Below, in pieces: positions 1 through 9,222 of a stretch of 64,000 bases of DNA (the stretch's first letter is position 1; each line of letters begins with the position of its first letter). The translations under genes were made by a program, and so were the position numbers. Origin of the DNA: Acidovorax facilis (GTDB lineage Bacteria > Pseudomonadota > Gammaproteobacteria > Burkholderiales > Burkholderiaceae_C); NCBI RefSeq assembly GCF_023913775.1, contig NZ_JAMXAX010000015.1:1-64000 (forward strand), in the 5' to 3' direction. The notes under the pieces are model-generated. The model saw only the letters and a program-made list of their open reading frames with translations. It ran no database searches and was not told where the DNA came from.

Positions 1-114
1 TCCATAGAGCAGGTGGGCCAGCGCCTCGCGGTGCCGCTCGCTCATGAACAGGTAGCGGGGGTCGGGGGCGATGGAGAACGGCGGGTGCTGAAGGCCGAAG
101 AACGGGGCGTACAT
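1..114 (-). CDS. GspA/ExeA-like AAA ATPase, N-terminal fragment cut by the window edge
   Basis: Only the first 38 codons are inside the window, starting from the ATG at 114-112. The peptide begins MYAPFFGLQHPPFSIAPDPR and continues with a YLFMSERHREALAHL stretch. This is the typical N-terminus of the GspA/ExeA family of inner-membrane ATPases, which help assemble type II secretion or MSHA-type pilus structures; the Walker motifs would lie beyond the edge. The gene is divergent from the CoA ligase at 358, with 243 bases between them. The call rests on this short N-terminal match only. Confidence 0.6.
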   Translation of the reverse strand, partial: MYAPFFGLQHPPFSIAPDPRYLFMSERHREALAHLLYG

Positions 115-357
115 AGCCCGTGAGGATACCGCCCCCCTGTGAAGCGTTCCGCGATACCCCGTCCGCCACCCTCGCCAATCGGCCATTCGCAGTGCGTCAG
201 GGTTTTACCCGAGGAGTAGTTTCCCGTAAATTGTCGTCGGCAAGACAAGATGGCGTCAAAGTCAGTCCTAGCATCCATCCCATACACAGATACGCAGCCA
301 CAAGGCCGCGCTCCCGGCAGTCACCGGACGGACACCTCTTACTTTCAGGAACCTGCA

Positions 358-2304
358 ATGTTGACCACGTTCCCGCAATTGCTGCTCAAGCATGCCGCCG
401 AGCGCCCCACGGCCCCGGCCCTGCGCGAAAAAGAATATGGCATCTGGCAAACCCACAGCTGGGCTGACCTGGTGCGGCTGGTGGAGCAGGTGGCCGCCGG
501 CCTGCACCTGGCCGGGCTGCAGCGCCATGAACACATGGTGGTGATCGGCGCCAACCGCCCCCGCCTCTACGCCACCATGCTGGCCGCGCAGTCACTGGGC
601 GCGATTCCTGTTCCGCTGTACCAGGACGCCGTGGGGGCCGAATGCGTGTTCCCGCTCAACAACGCCGAAGTGCGCTTTTGCCTGGTGGAAGACCAGGAGC
701 AGGTGGACAAGCTGCTGGAGATCCGCGAGCAATGCCCCCAGATTTCGAACATCTACTTTGACGACCCGCGCGGCCTGCGCAACTACGAGGAACAGGGCCT
801 GGCGTCGCTGGACTCGCTGATCGAAGCAGGCAAGGCGCACGTCGCCAAGAACCCCCAGTGGTTCCAGAGCGAGGTCGCCAAGGCCCAGCCCGACGATGTG
901 GCGGCGATGTTCTTCACCTCGGGCACCACGGGCAACCCCAAGGGCGTGGTACACACCCACAGCACCCTGCTGGACCGCGCCAGCGCAGGTGCCGAGTTCG
1001 ACAAGCTCACCAGCAGCGAAGAAGTGCTGGCCTACCTGCCCCCGGCCTGGATCGGCCAGAACATCTTCAGCTACGCCCAGTGGCTGGCCTGCGGCTACGT
1101 GGTCAACTGCCCCGAGTCGGCCAGCACGGTGACCATCGACCTGAAGGAAGTCGGCCCCACCTACTACTTTGCGCCGCCGCGCATTTTTGAAGGCCTGCTG
1201 ACCAGCGTGATGATCCGCATGGAAGACGCAGGCACCATCAAGCGCGCCATGTTCCACGCCTGCATGAGCGTGGCCAAGCGGGTGGGCCCCGCCCTCATGG
1301 ACGGCGAACCCGTGGGCACCCTGGACCGCATCAAGTACGCGCTGGGCAACCTGCTGGTGTACGGCCCGCTGCGCAACAACCTGGGCTTTAGCCGCGTGCG
1401 CGTGGCGTACACGGCAGGCGAGGCCATTGGCCCGGATCTGTTCACGTTCTACCGCTCCATCGGCATCAACTTGAAGCAGCTGTATGGCTCCACTGAGACC
1501 GCCGTGTTCGTGTGCCTGCAGCCCGACAACCAGGCGCGCGCCGACACGGTGGGCGTGCCGATTCGCGGTGTGGAGATCAAGGTGGCCGACAACGGCGAGA
1601 TCCTCGTCAAGTCCGCCGGCCTGCTCAAGGAGTACTACAAGAACCCCAAGGCCACGGCCGAGGTGCTCACCGCCGATGGCTGGTACCACACCAGCGATGC
1701 AGGATTCCTCGACGCACACGGCCACCTCAAGATCATTGACCGCGTGAAGGACGTGGGCCGCATCAAGGGCGGCGCCAACGATGGCGCCATGTTTGCGCCC
1801 AAGTATGTGGAGAACAAGCTCAAGTTCTTCCCGCACATCAAGGAAGTGGTCGCGCTGGGCGACGGCCGCGAGAAGGTGTGTGTGATGGTCAACATCGATT
1901 TCGACGCCGTGGGCAACTGGGCAGAACGCCGCAACCTGCCCTACGCGGGCTACACCGACCTGGCACAAAAGCCCGAGGTGTACGAGCTGATCCGCGAGTG
2001 CATCGAAAAGGTCAACGCCGACCTCGCCACCGACACCATGCTGGCGGGCAGCCAGGTCAGCCGCTTCCTGGTGCTGCACAAGGAGCTGGACGCGGACGAC
2101 GGCGAACTCACGCGCACCAACAAGGTCCGCCGGGGATTCATTGCCGAAAAGTACGCGGTGCTGGTGGATGCGCTGTACGCAGGCCGCACCGAGCAGTACA
2201 TCGAGACCCAGGTCAAGTTCGAGGACGGCCGCACAGGCAGCGTAAGCGCCACCCTGAAGCTGTCGGACACAAAGACCTTCGCGCCCGTCAAGGCTGCAGC
2301 ATGA
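358..2304 (+). CDS. AMP-binding long-chain acyl/aryl-CoA ligase of the liv operon
   Basis: 648 aa adenylate-forming enzyme expected to activate a carboxylic acid with ATP and CoA. The AMP-binding P-loop motif FTSGTTGNPKG starts near residue 185, a YGSTE adenine-binding motif lies near 377, and a GWYHTSDAG hinge-region motif near 441. The reading frame is open from 250, but the ATG at 358 is preferred: it has AGGA seven bases upstream and gives the family N-terminus. The gene overlaps the next one in an ATGA stop/start and heads a transporter operon, so its substrate is probably what the transporter imports. The exact acid cannot be read from the sequence; long-chain or aromatic are both possible. 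Confidence 0.85.
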   Translation: MLTTFPQLLLKHAAERPTAPALREKEYGIWQTHSWADLVRLVEQVAAGLHLAGLQRHEHMVVIGANRPRLYATMLAAQSLGAIPVPLYQDAVGAECVFPLNNAEVRFCLVEDQEQVDKLLEIREQCPQISNIYFDDPRGLRNYEEQGLASLDSLIEAGKAHVAKNPQWFQSEVAKAQPDDVAAMFFTSGTTGNPKGVVHTHSTLLDRASAGAEFDKLTSSEEVLAYLPPAWIGQNIFSYAQWLACGYVVNCPESASTVTIDLKEVGPTYYFAPPRIFEGLLTSVMIRMEDAGTIKRAMFHACMSVAKRVGPALMDGEPVGTLDRIKYALGNLLVYGPLRNNLGFSRVRVAYTAGEAIGPDLFTFYRSIGINLKQLYGSTETAVFVCLQPDNQARADTVGVPIRGVEIKVADNGEILVKSAGLLKEYYKNPKATAEVLTADGWYHTSDAGFLDAHGHLKIIDRVKDVGRIKGGANDGAMFAPKYVENKLKFFPHIKEVVALGDGREKVCVMVNIDFDAVGNWAERRNLPYAGYTDLAQKPEVYELIRECIEKVNADLATDTMLAGSQVSRFLVLHKELDADDGELTRTNKVRRGFIAEKYAVLVDALYAGRTEQYIETQVKFEDGRTGSVSATLKLSDTKTFAPVKAAA

Positions 2305-3128
2305 AACCCGCTCTCTACCCGCCCGAGCAGCAACACCCCACCATGACCAAAAAGAAGATCGGCGACGTCATCCTGGACGTCAAGAACATCAGCCTGCGGT
2401 TTGGCGGCGTGAAGGCGCTGACCGACATCTCGTTCAACGTGAAAGAGCACGAGATCCGCGCCATCATCGGCCCCAACGGCGCGGGCAAAAGCTCCATGCT
2501 CAACTGCATCAACGGCGTGTACACGCCGCAGGACGGCTCGATCACCTTCCGGGGCAAGACGTTCTCGCACATGAACTCGCGCCAGGTGGCCGAGATGGGC
2601 GTGGCGCGCACATTCCAGAACCTGGCGCTGTTCAAGGGCATGAGCGTGATCGACAACATCATGACCGGCCGCAACCTCAAGATCAAAAGCAACCTGCTGA
2701 TGCAGGCGCTGCGTATCGGCCCGGCCGAGCGCGAGGAGATCCGCCACCGCGAGTACGTCGAGCACATCATCGACTTCCTGGAAATCCAGGCGTTTCGCAA
2801 GACGCCCGTGGGCCAGCTGCCCTATGGCCTGCAAAAGCGCGTGGACCTGGGCCGCGCCCTGGCCATGGAGCCGCAGGTGCTGCTGCTCGACGAGCCCATG
2901 GCCGGCATGAACGTGGAAGAAAAGCAGGACATGTGCCGCTTCATCCTCGATGTGAACGACGAGTTCGGCACCACCATCGTGCTCATCGAGCACGACATGG
3001 GCGTGGTGATGGACATCAGCGACCGCGTGGTGGTGCTCGACTACGGCAAGAAGATCGGCGACGGCAGCCCCGACGAAGTGCGCAACAACGAAGACGTGAT
3101 CAGTGCCTATCTGGGCACAAGCCACTGA
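2301..3128 (+). CDS. livG: Branched-chain amino acid-type ABC transporter ATP-binding protein LivG
   Basis: 275 aa cytoplasmic ATPase of a high-affinity amino acid/organic acid importer. Walker A (GPNGAGKS) lies near residue 57. The LPYGLQKRVDLGRAL signature region and the Walker B segment LLLDEPMAGM lie near 180-205, and the H-loop (IEHDMG) follows. The chosen ATG overlaps the ligase stop as ATGA, which suggests translational coupling. A second ATG at 2343 (MTKKKIGDV) gives a 261 aa protein closer to the usual family length and is a real alternative. It pairs with the LivF-like ATPase at 6782. Confidence 0.88.
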   Translation: MKPALYPPEQQHPTMTKKKIGDVILDVKNISLRFGGVKALTDISFNVKEHEIRAIIGPNGAGKSSMLNCINGVYTPQDGSITFRGKTFSHMNSRQVAEMGVARTFQNLALFKGMSVIDNIMTGRNLKIKSNLLMQALRIGPAEREEIRHREYVEHIIDFLEIQAFRKTPVGQLPYGLQKRVDLGRALAMEPQVLLLDEPMAGMNVEEKQDMCRFILDVNDEFGTTIVLIEHDMGVVMDISDRVVVLDYGKKIGDGSPDEVRNNEDVISAYLGTSH

Positions 3129-3143
3129 TCGGGAGAACAACTC

Positions 3144-4073
3144 ATGGCATTCTTTTTGGAAACCCTCATCGGCGGCCTCATGGCCGGCATGCTGTATTCG
3201 CTGGTGGCGCTGGGCTTTGTGCTGATCTACAAGGCTTCAGGCGTGTTCAACTTCGCGCAGGGCGCGATGGTGCTGTTTGCAGCGCTGGCCATGGCCCGCT
3301 TTGCCGAATGGATCCCCAAGTGGACCGGCATCGACAACCCCATCGTGGCCAACCTGGCCGCCTTCGTGATTGCGGGCGCCATCATGTTCGTGGTGGCCTG
3401 GCTGATTGAAAAGCTGGTGCTGCGCCACCTGGTCAACCAGGAAGGTGCCACGCTGCTGATGGCCACATTGGGCATCACGTACTTTCTTGAAGGCCTGGGC
3501 CAGACGCTGTTTGGTAGCGACATCTACAAAATCGACGTGGGCATGCCCAAGGAGCCCATTTTTGCGTTTGACACGGTGTTCCAGGGCGGCATCCTGATCA
3601 ACAAGGAAGACGTGATTGCTGCCGCCATTGCCGCTGCGCTGGTGGCCCTGCTGTCGGTGTTCTTTCAGAAAACCTCTACCGGCCGCGCACTGCGCGCCGT
3701 GGCCGACGACCACCAGGCGGCCCAATCCATCGGCATCCCTTTGAACCGCATCTGGGTGATCGTGTGGTGCGTGGCAGGTGTGGTGGCCCTGGTGGCCGGG
3801 ATGATCTGGGGCAGCAAGCTCGGGGTGCAGTTCTCGCTCACCACGGTGGCCCTGCGTGCGCTGCCGGTGGTGATCCTGGGCGGCCTGACTTCGGTGCCCG
3901 GCGCCATCATCGGCGGCCTGATCATCGGTGTGGGCGAAAAGCTCTCCGAGGTGTACCTGGGCCCCTTCGTGGGCGGGGGCATCGAGATCTGGTTTGCGTA
4001 TGTGCTGGCGCTGGTGTTTCTTCTGTTCAGACCGCAAGGTTTGTTCGGAGAGAAGATCATTGACCGCGTGTAA
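3144..4073 (+). CDS. livH: Branched-chain amino acid-type ABC transporter permease LivH
   Basis: 309 aa, strongly hydrophobic, with about eight membrane segments. It has the LivH-typical start (GLMAGMLYSLVALGFVLIYK) and the FNFAQGAMV motif shared by LivH permeases. The GRALRAVADD segment near residue 180 resembles the cytoplasmic loop that contacts the ATPase. A GGGAG-like ribosome site precedes the ATG. It lies 15 bases after livG and 29 before livM, so it is certainly co-transcribed. Substrate specificity is set by the binding protein, not visible here. Confidence 0.92.
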   Translation: MAFFLETLIGGLMAGMLYSLVALGFVLIYKASGVFNFAQGAMVLFAALAMARFAEWIPKWTGIDNPIVANLAAFVIAGAIMFVVAWLIEKLVLRHLVNQEGATLLMATLGITYFLEGLGQTLFGSDIYKIDVGMPKEPIFAFDTVFQGGILINKEDVIAAAIAAALVALLSVFFQKTSTGRALRAVADDHQAAQSIGIPLNRIWVIVWCVAGVVALVAGMIWGSKLGVQFSLTTVALRALPVVILGGLTSVPGAIIGGLIIGVGEKLSEVYLGPFVGGGIEIWFAYVLALVFLLFRPQGLFGEKIIDRV

Positions 4074-4102
4074 CCCATCACAAGAACAACAGGAGACACC
4101 CC

Positions 4103-5179
4103 ATGCTCTACCGCGAAAACGGCCAGTTCAAGACGAGCTACCGCGCTGACCAGCAGATCTTCCCGATCGCGCAGGACCGCATTGCCATCGGCATCATCCT
4201 GGCCATCGCCTTCATCGCCGTGCCCATGCTGGCCAGCGACTACATCTTCCGTGCCATCCTGATCCCCTTCGTCATCATGGCGCTGGCGGCCCTGGGGGTG
4301 AACATCCTGGTGGGCTACTGCGGCCAGATCTCGCTGGGCTCGGGCGCCTTCATGGCCGTGGGCGCCTACGGGGCCTACAACTTCTTCGTGCGTTTCCCCG
4401 GCATGCCGCTGATCCCGGCACTGATCCTGGGCGGGCTGTGCGCCACGTTCTTCGGCATCCTGTTCGGGCTGCCCAGCCTGCGCGTCAAGGGGCTGTACCT
4501 GGCCGTGGCGACGCTGGCCGCGCAGTTCTTCAGCGACTGGATGTTCCTGCGCATCAAGTGGTTCACCAACAACTCCGACTCGGGCTCGGTGTCGGTCACC
4601 AACCTGCAGGTGCTGGGCATGCCGATCGAAAGCGCCACCAGCAAGTACATCTTCTGCCTGGCCATCCTGGTGGTGGTGGCCCTGCTGGCCAAGAACCTGG
4701 TGCGCGGCGCCATCGGGCGTGAGTGGATGGCCATCCGTGACATGGACGTGGCTGCGGCCGTGATCGGCATCCGCCCCATGTACGCCAAGCTCAGCGCGTT
4801 TGCGGTCAGCTCGTTCATCGTGGGCATGGCCGGCGCGCTGTGGGCCTTTGTGCACCTGGGCGCGTGGGAGCCTGCGGCCTTCTCGGTGGAAATTTCGTTC
4901 CGCCTGCTGTTCATGGTGATCATCGGCGGTCTCGGCTCGATCATGGGTGGCTTCTTTGGTGCGGCCTTCATCGTGGTGCTGCCCATCGTGCTCAACCAGT
5001 TCCTGCCGGCCTTCATGGGGATCTTTGGCATCGAGGTGTCCACCGCCGGTGTCTCGCATGCCGAGCTGATGATCTTCGGCGCTCTGATCGTGTGGTTCCT
5101 CATCGTGGAGCCCCATGGTCTGGCCAAGCTGTGGTCCACCGCCAAACAAAAACTCCGCCTCTGGCCCTTCCCCCATTGA
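4103..5179 (+). CDS. livM: Branched-chain amino acid-type ABC transporter permease LivM
   Basis: 358 aa second permease, with a soluble N-terminal stretch of about 30 residues followed by some eight to ten hydrophobic segments. The YCGQISLGSGAFMAVGAYGA motif near residue 73 and the GREWMAIRDMDVAAAVIGI loop near 210 are LivM hallmarks, the latter being the ATPase-contact loop. AGGAG at 4091 supports the ATG at 4103. It would form a heterodimeric channel with LivH. Confidence 0.92.
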   Translation: MLYRENGQFKTSYRADQQIFPIAQDRIAIGIILAIAFIAVPMLASDYIFRAILIPFVIMALAALGVNILVGYCGQISLGSGAFMAVGAYGAYNFFVRFPGMPLIPALILGGLCATFFGILFGLPSLRVKGLYLAVATLAAQFFSDWMFLRIKWFTNNSDSGSVSVTNLQVLGMPIESATSKYIFCLAILVVVALLAKNLVRGAIGREWMAIRDMDVAAAVIGIRPMYAKLSAFAVSSFIVGMAGALWAFVHLGAWEPAAFSVEISFRLLFMVIIGGLGSIMGGFFGAAFIVVLPIVLNQFLPAFMGIFGIEVSTAGVSHAELMIFGALIVWFLIVEPHGLAKLWSTAKQKLRLWPFPH

Positions 5180-5231
5180 TCCCCTGCCAGTTTTCCCCGT
5201 GCTTCAACACATTCATCCAAAGGAGACATCC

Positions 5232-6560
5232 ATGAAGCTTTCGAAACTCGTGATCGCCGCTGCGGTGGTTGCTGCCGGTGCCTCGTCCGTTGCGACGAGC
5301 GCCCTCGCACAAGCCAAGGAGCAGTTCTTCCCGCTGCTGTCTTACCGCACAGGCCCCTACGCACCCAACGGTGTGCCATGGGCCAACGGCAAGCAGGACT
5401 ACATCAAGATGATCAACGCCCGCGACGGCGGCATCAACGGTGTGAAGCTGACCTTTGAAGAGTGCGAAACCGGCTATGCCACCGACCGTGGCGTCGAATG
5501 CTACGAACGCCTCAAGAGCCGCCCCGGCGTGTCGCTGTTTGACCCCCAGGCCACCGGCATCACGTTTGCACTGACCGAAAAAGCCCCTGTGGACAAGATT
5601 CCGCTGATGACGCTGGGCTACGGCCTGTCGGTGGCGCAGGACGGCCAGGCGTTCAAGTGGAACTTCCCGTTCATGGGCAGCTACTGGACCGGCGCCGACA
5701 TCCTGATCCAGCACATTGGCAAGGCCAACGGCGGTCTGGACAAGCTCAAGGGCAAGAAGATTGCGCTGGTGTACCACGACAGCCCGTTCGGCAAGGAGCC
5801 CATCCCGCTGCTGCAGGAGCGCGCCAAGATGCACGGCTTTGAGCTGCAGATGCTGCCCGTGACGGCCCCTGGCGTGGAGCAGAAGGCCACCTGGCTGCAA
5901 GTGCGCCAGAGCCGCCCTGACTACGTGCTGCTGTGGGGCTGGGGCGTGATGAACTCCACCGCCCTCAAGGAAGCCCAGGCCACGGGCTACCCCCGCGACA
6001 AGATGTATGGCGTGTGGTGGGCGGGTGCCGAGCCCGATGTGCGTGACGTGGGCGAAGGCGCCAAGGGCTACAACGCGCTGGCACTGAACACCTCGGGCCA
6101 GCAGCCCAAGGTGATCCAGGACATCCTGAAGAACGTGCACGACAAGGGCCAGGGCACGGGTCCCAAGGACGAAGTGGGCTCGGTGCTGTACACGCGCGGC
6201 GTGATCATCCAGATGCTGGCCGTCGAATCGGTGCGCCGCGCACAGGAGCGTTTTGGCAAGGGCAAGGTCATGACCGGCGAACAAGTGCGCTGGGGCATGG
6301 AAAACCTGGCCCTGGACCAGAAGAAGCTCGATGCGCTGGGCTTTGGCGGCGTGATGCGTCCGCTGTCCACCAGCTGCGCTGACCACATGGGATCCACCTG
6401 GGCGCGCGTCCACACCTGGGATGGCAGCAAGTGGAACTTCTCGTCCGACTGGTACCAGGCCGATGAGCAGATCTTGAAGCCCATGGTCAAGGCCGGTGCG
6501 GACAAGTACCTGGCCGACAAGAAGATGACGCGCCGCGACGCTGCGGACTGCCAGAGCTAA
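5232..6560 (+). CDS. Periplasmic ABC solute-binding protein of the liv operon
   Basis: 442 aa with a clear Sec signal peptide (hydrophobic residues 8-24, cleavage expected after TSALA). The mature part is a Peripla_BP_6/LivK-like type I fold protein beginning FFPLLSYRTGPYAPNG. It is longer than LivJ/LivK of enteric bacteria and resembles the subgroup found beside acyl/aryl-CoA ligases. AGGAG sits eight bases before the ATG at 5232. It determines the substrate of the LivGHMF transporter; aromatic or aliphatic acids are as likely as amino acids given the flanking ligases. Confidence 0.88.
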   Translation: MKLSKLVIAAAVVAAGASSVATSALAQAKEQFFPLLSYRTGPYAPNGVPWANGKQDYIKMINARDGGINGVKLTFEECETGYATDRGVECYERLKSRPGVSLFDPQATGITFALTEKAPVDKIPLMTLGYGLSVAQDGQAFKWNFPFMGSYWTGADILIQHIGKANGGLDKLKGKKIALVYHDSPFGKEPIPLLQERAKMHGFELQMLPVTAPGVEQKATWLQVRQSRPDYVLLWGWGVMNSTALKEAQATGYPRDKMYGVWWAGAEPDVRDVGEGAKGYNALALNTSGQQPKVIQDILKNVHDKGQGTGPKDEVGSVLYTRGVIIQMLAVESVRRAQERFGKGKVMTGEQVRWGMENLALDQKKLDALGFGGVMRPLSTSCADHMGSTWARVHTWDGSKWNFSSDWYQADEQILKPMVKAGADKYLADKKMTRRDAADCQS

Positions 6561-6565
6561 GCACA

Positions 6566-6684
6566 TCCCCCTGAGCGGCTTTGCCGCTTCCCCCTTCTCT
6601 CTTAGCGCTTCGCGCTGCGGGAAGGGGGACGCCACCAGCGCGGCGGGGCGGCACTTGCGCGGTGGCCCTGGCCTGGGCAGCGAC
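6566..6684. repeat. GC-rich intergenic repeat-like block
   Basis: The 221-base gap between the binding protein and livF contains CCCCCTGAGCGGCTTTGCCG, then an inverted AGCGCTTCGCGCT and GGGGGAC segments and a CCCTGGCCTGGGCAGCGAC end. Similar blocks recur at 7596-7695 and around 9199, suggesting a dispersed intergenic element able to fold into hairpins. It may lower expression of livF relative to upstream genes. No open frame of note is present. Confidence 0.45.
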
Positions 6685-6781
6685 CGTTTCAAGGGCCAGT
6701 GAAAAGCGGTTGCCTCTTTGGCAGCCGCCAATCCAAAGGGTTGTGCAACAGCTCTTTGGATTGGTACAGGAAGGCAACACC

Positions 6782-7594
6782 ATGGACTCCAACAGCAATA
6801 TCGTTCTCAACGTCAACGGCATCGAGGTCATCTACAACCACGTGATCCTGGTGCTCAAGGGCGTGTCACTGCAGGTGCCGCAGGGCTCCATCGTGGCCAT
6901 CCTGGGGGGGAACGGGGCGGGCAAGACGACCACGCTGCGCGCCATCTCCAACCTGCTGCAGGGCGAGCGGGGCGAGGTCACCAAGGGTTCCATCGAGCTG
7001 CGCGGCGAGCGCATCGAAAACCTCTCGCCCGCGGACCTGGTGCAGCGTGGCGTGGTGCAGGTGATGGAGGGGCGCCACTGTTTTGCCCACCTGACGATTG
7101 AAGAGAACCTGATGACGGGCAGCTACACCCGTACCAGCAAGGCCGAGATCGCAGCCAACCTGGAGAAGGTCTACAACTACTTTCCGCGCCTCAAGACGCG
7201 CCGCACCTCGCAGGCCGCCTACACCTCGGGTGGCGAGCAGCAGATGTGCGCCATCGGCCGCGCGCTCATGGCCAACCCCAGCATGGTGCTGCTGGACGAG
7301 CCCTCGATGGGCCTGGCGCCGCAGATCGTGGAGGAGGTGTTCAACATCGTGAAGGACCTGAACACCAAAGAAAAGGTCACCTTCCTGCTGGCCGAGCAGA
7401 ACACCAACATGGCGCTCAAGTATTCCGACTACGGCTACATCATGGAAAGCGGCCGCGTGGTGATGGACGGCGCAGCGAGCGACCTGGCCAACAACGAGGA
7501 CGTCAAGGAGTTCTACCTGGGCGTGGGCGGCGGCGAGCGCAAGAGTTTCAAGGATGTCAAAAGCTACAAGCGGCGCAAGCGCTGGCTTGCTTAG
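6782..7594 (+). CDS. livF: Branched-chain amino acid-type ABC transporter ATP-binding protein LivF
   Basis: 270 aa ATPase with Walker A GGNGAGKT near residue 42, the signature SGGEQQMCAIGRAL near 150 and Walker B MVLLDEPSMGLAP near 170, all in LivF form. The ATG at 6782 follows AGGAAGG with a spacing of about seven bases. It is separated from the binding-protein gene by a repeat-containing 221-base gap but lies in the same direction and completes the LivGHMKF set. The basic C-terminal tail (KSYKRRKRW) is slightly extended. Confidence 0.9.
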   Translation: MDSNSNIVLNVNGIEVIYNHVILVLKGVSLQVPQGSIVAILGGNGAGKTTTLRAISNLLQGERGEVTKGSIELRGERIENLSPADLVQRGVVQVMEGRHCFAHLTIEENLMTGSYTRTSKAEIAANLEKVYNYFPRLKTRRTSQAAYTSGGEQQMCAIGRALMANPSMVLLDEPSMGLAPQIVEEVFNIVKDLNTKEKVTFLLAEQNTNMALKYSDYGYIMESGRVVMDGAASDLANNEDVKEFYLGVGGGERKSFKDVKSYKRRKRWLA

Positions 7595-7595
7595 G

Positions 7596-7695
7596 GAGCC
7601 CCCTGAGGCGCTGACGCGCCATCCCCCTCAGGGGGACGCACCCGGTGGCCTGGCAAAGCCAGTTCCACGGGTGCGCTGGTGGGGCAGCGCGGGCG
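7596..7695. repeat. GC-rich intergenic repeat block, second copy
   Basis: Contains CCCCCTGAGGCGC, a TCCCCCTCAGGGGGA hairpin and, at 7647-7670, a segment beginning GGCCTGGCAAAGCC and ending TTCCACGG. The same 24-base segment recurs at 9199-9222 with 22 of 24 bases identical. It lies directly after the livF stop and may also act as a weak terminator or processing site. Confidence 0.5.
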
Positions 7696-7740
7696 GCCAG
7701 CGCAGTGCTCATTTTCGGACCTCGGACAAATTCACTCTCA

Positions 7741-7788
7741 ATTTCATAGCTGCTTGCGCTTTATGGATGAGCGCCAGAGGCCAATTTC
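7741..7788. repeat. Short palindromic dispersed repeat, copy 1
   Basis: Imperfect hairpin with ATAGCTGCTTGCGC on the left and GAGCGCCAGAGGCCAATTT on the right around a TTTATGGAT loop. It belongs to a family with at least eight copies in this window. It lies between livF and the phenylacetate-CoA ligase-like gene. Confidence 0.75.
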
Positions 7789-7819
7789 ACTTCAAACCAC
7801 CTCACAAGGAACCCCAGGC

Positions 7820-9067
7820 ATGAGCACGTTTTATGACGCCCTGGAAACGCGCAGCCCCGCAGAGCGCGAAGCGGCGCTGATGGCTGCGCTGCCGCAGCAG
7901 ATCGCCCATGCCCAGAAGGCATCGCCCGCATTTGCCGGCATCCTGGCGGGCGTGGATGCAACCACCATCACCGGCCGCGCAGCCCTGGCAAAGCTGCCCG
8001 TCACGCGCAAGTACGAGTTGCTGGAGCGCCAGCAGGCAGGCCGCGCCACCAACGTGTTTGGCGGCTTCAGCGCGCTGGGTTTTGGCGCGGCCATGCCACG
8101 TGTGTTTGCCAGCCCCGGCACCATCTACGAACCCGAAGGCACGCGGCGCGACTACTGGCGCATGGCGCGCGCCATCCACTCCGCGGGCTTTCGCAGTGGC
8201 GAGCTGATCCACAACAGTTTCAGCTACCACTTTGTGCCTGCGGGTTCGATGATGGAAACCGGCGCCCACGCGCTGGGCTGCACCGTGTTCCCCGGTGGCA
8301 CGGGCCAGACCGAGCAGCAGGTGCAAGCCATGGCCGAACTGCAACCTGCGGGCTACATCGGCACGCCCAGCTTTCTCAAGATCATTGTCGAAAAAGCCGC
8401 CGAGATAGGTGTAACGCTGCCCACGGTGACCAAGGCGCTGGTGTCGGGCGAGGCCTTTCCGCCCTCACTGCGCGAGTGGTTTGCCGAGCGCGGCATCGCG
8501 GGCTACCAGTGCTACGCCACGGCCGACCTGGGGCTGATTGCCTACGAAACCTCGGCCCGCGAAGGCCTGGTGCTCGATGAAGGCGTGATCGTCGAGATCG
8601 TGCGCCCCGGCACCGGCGACCCGGTGCCCGAGGGCGAGGTGGGCGAGCTGGTGGTGACCACGCTCAACCCCGACTACCCGCTGATCCGCTTTGGCACGGG
8701 CGATCTGTCGGCCGTGCTGCCAGGGCAGTGCCCCACGGGCCGCACCAACACCCGCATCAAGGGCTGGATGGGCCGGGCCGACCAGACCACCAAGGTCCGC
8801 GGCATGTTCGTGCACCCCGGCCAGGTGGCCACGATTGCACAGCGTTTTCCGCAGGTGCTGCGCGCACGCCTGGTGGTCAGCGGCGAGATGGCCAACGACC
8901 AGATGGTGCTGCAGGTGGAAACCGTGGAGACCGCCGAGGGCCTGGCACACCAGCTCTCGGACGCTATCCGCGAAGTGACCAAGCTGCGGGGCGACGTGCA
9001 GATGGTGGCCCCTGGCACGCTGCCCAACGATGGCAAGGTGATTGAAGACGCGCGGAGCTATAAGTAG
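7820..9067 (+). CDS. Phenylacetate-CoA ligase-like (PaaK family) adenylate-forming enzyme
   Basis: 415 aa, the size of PaaK-type aryl-CoA ligases and smaller than the usual acyl-CoA ligases. It has the YEPEGTRRDYWRMARA segment, the GTGQTEQQ loop region near residue 155, and the C-terminal RFGTGDLS and IKGWMGRADQTTKVRGMFVHP segments typical of the family. The ATG at 7820 follows AAGGA. It sits 225 bases after livF in the same direction and is expected to convert an imported (probably aromatic) acid to its CoA thioester in the cytoplasm. No paa pathway genes are adjacent, so phenylacetate itself is not demonstrated. Confidence 0.82.
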   Translation: MSTFYDALETRSPAEREAALMAALPQQIAHAQKASPAFAGILAGVDATTITGRAALAKLPVTRKYELLERQQAGRATNVFGGFSALGFGAAMPRVFASPGTIYEPEGTRRDYWRMARAIHSAGFRSGELIHNSFSYHFVPAGSMMETGAHALGCTVFPGGTGQTEQQVQAMAELQPAGYIGTPSFLKIIVEKAAEIGVTLPTVTKALVSGEAFPPSLREWFAERGIAGYQCYATADLGLIAYETSAREGLVLDEGVIVEIVRPGTGDPVPEGEVGELVVTTLNPDYPLIRFGTGDLSAVLPGQCPTGRTNTRIKGWMGRADQTTKVRGMFVHPGQVATIAQRFPQVLRARLVVSGEMANDQMVLQVETVETAEGLAHQLSDAIREVTKLRGDVQMVAPGTLPNDGKVIEDARSYK

Positions 9068-9198
9068 CCTCCGCCATGGCGCCCTGCGGCGCCTAGCCGC
9101 AGCTGCCTGGGGCGGCAGCTCCTCTTCGATGCACTCCAAGCCTGCGCAGGCAGGCTCGGAGCTGCCGCTCCTCTATCCCCAAAGGAAATGCCGCCCGC

Positions 9199-9222
9199 GG
9201 CCTGGCAAAGCCCGCTCCACGG
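9199..9222. repeat. GGCCTGGCAAAGCC intergenic repeat segment
   Basis: Matches 7647-7670 at 22 of 24 positions. It is part of the GC-rich intergenic element family seen after livK and livF. Confidence 0.5.

Noticed and set aside
592-6731. Very long antisense open frames (for example 592-2079, 3665-5176 and 5100-6731 on the minus strand)
   Set aside because: They lie opposite clear liv-operon genes, have His/Arg/Gly-rich compositions without family motifs, and are expected from high third-position GC.
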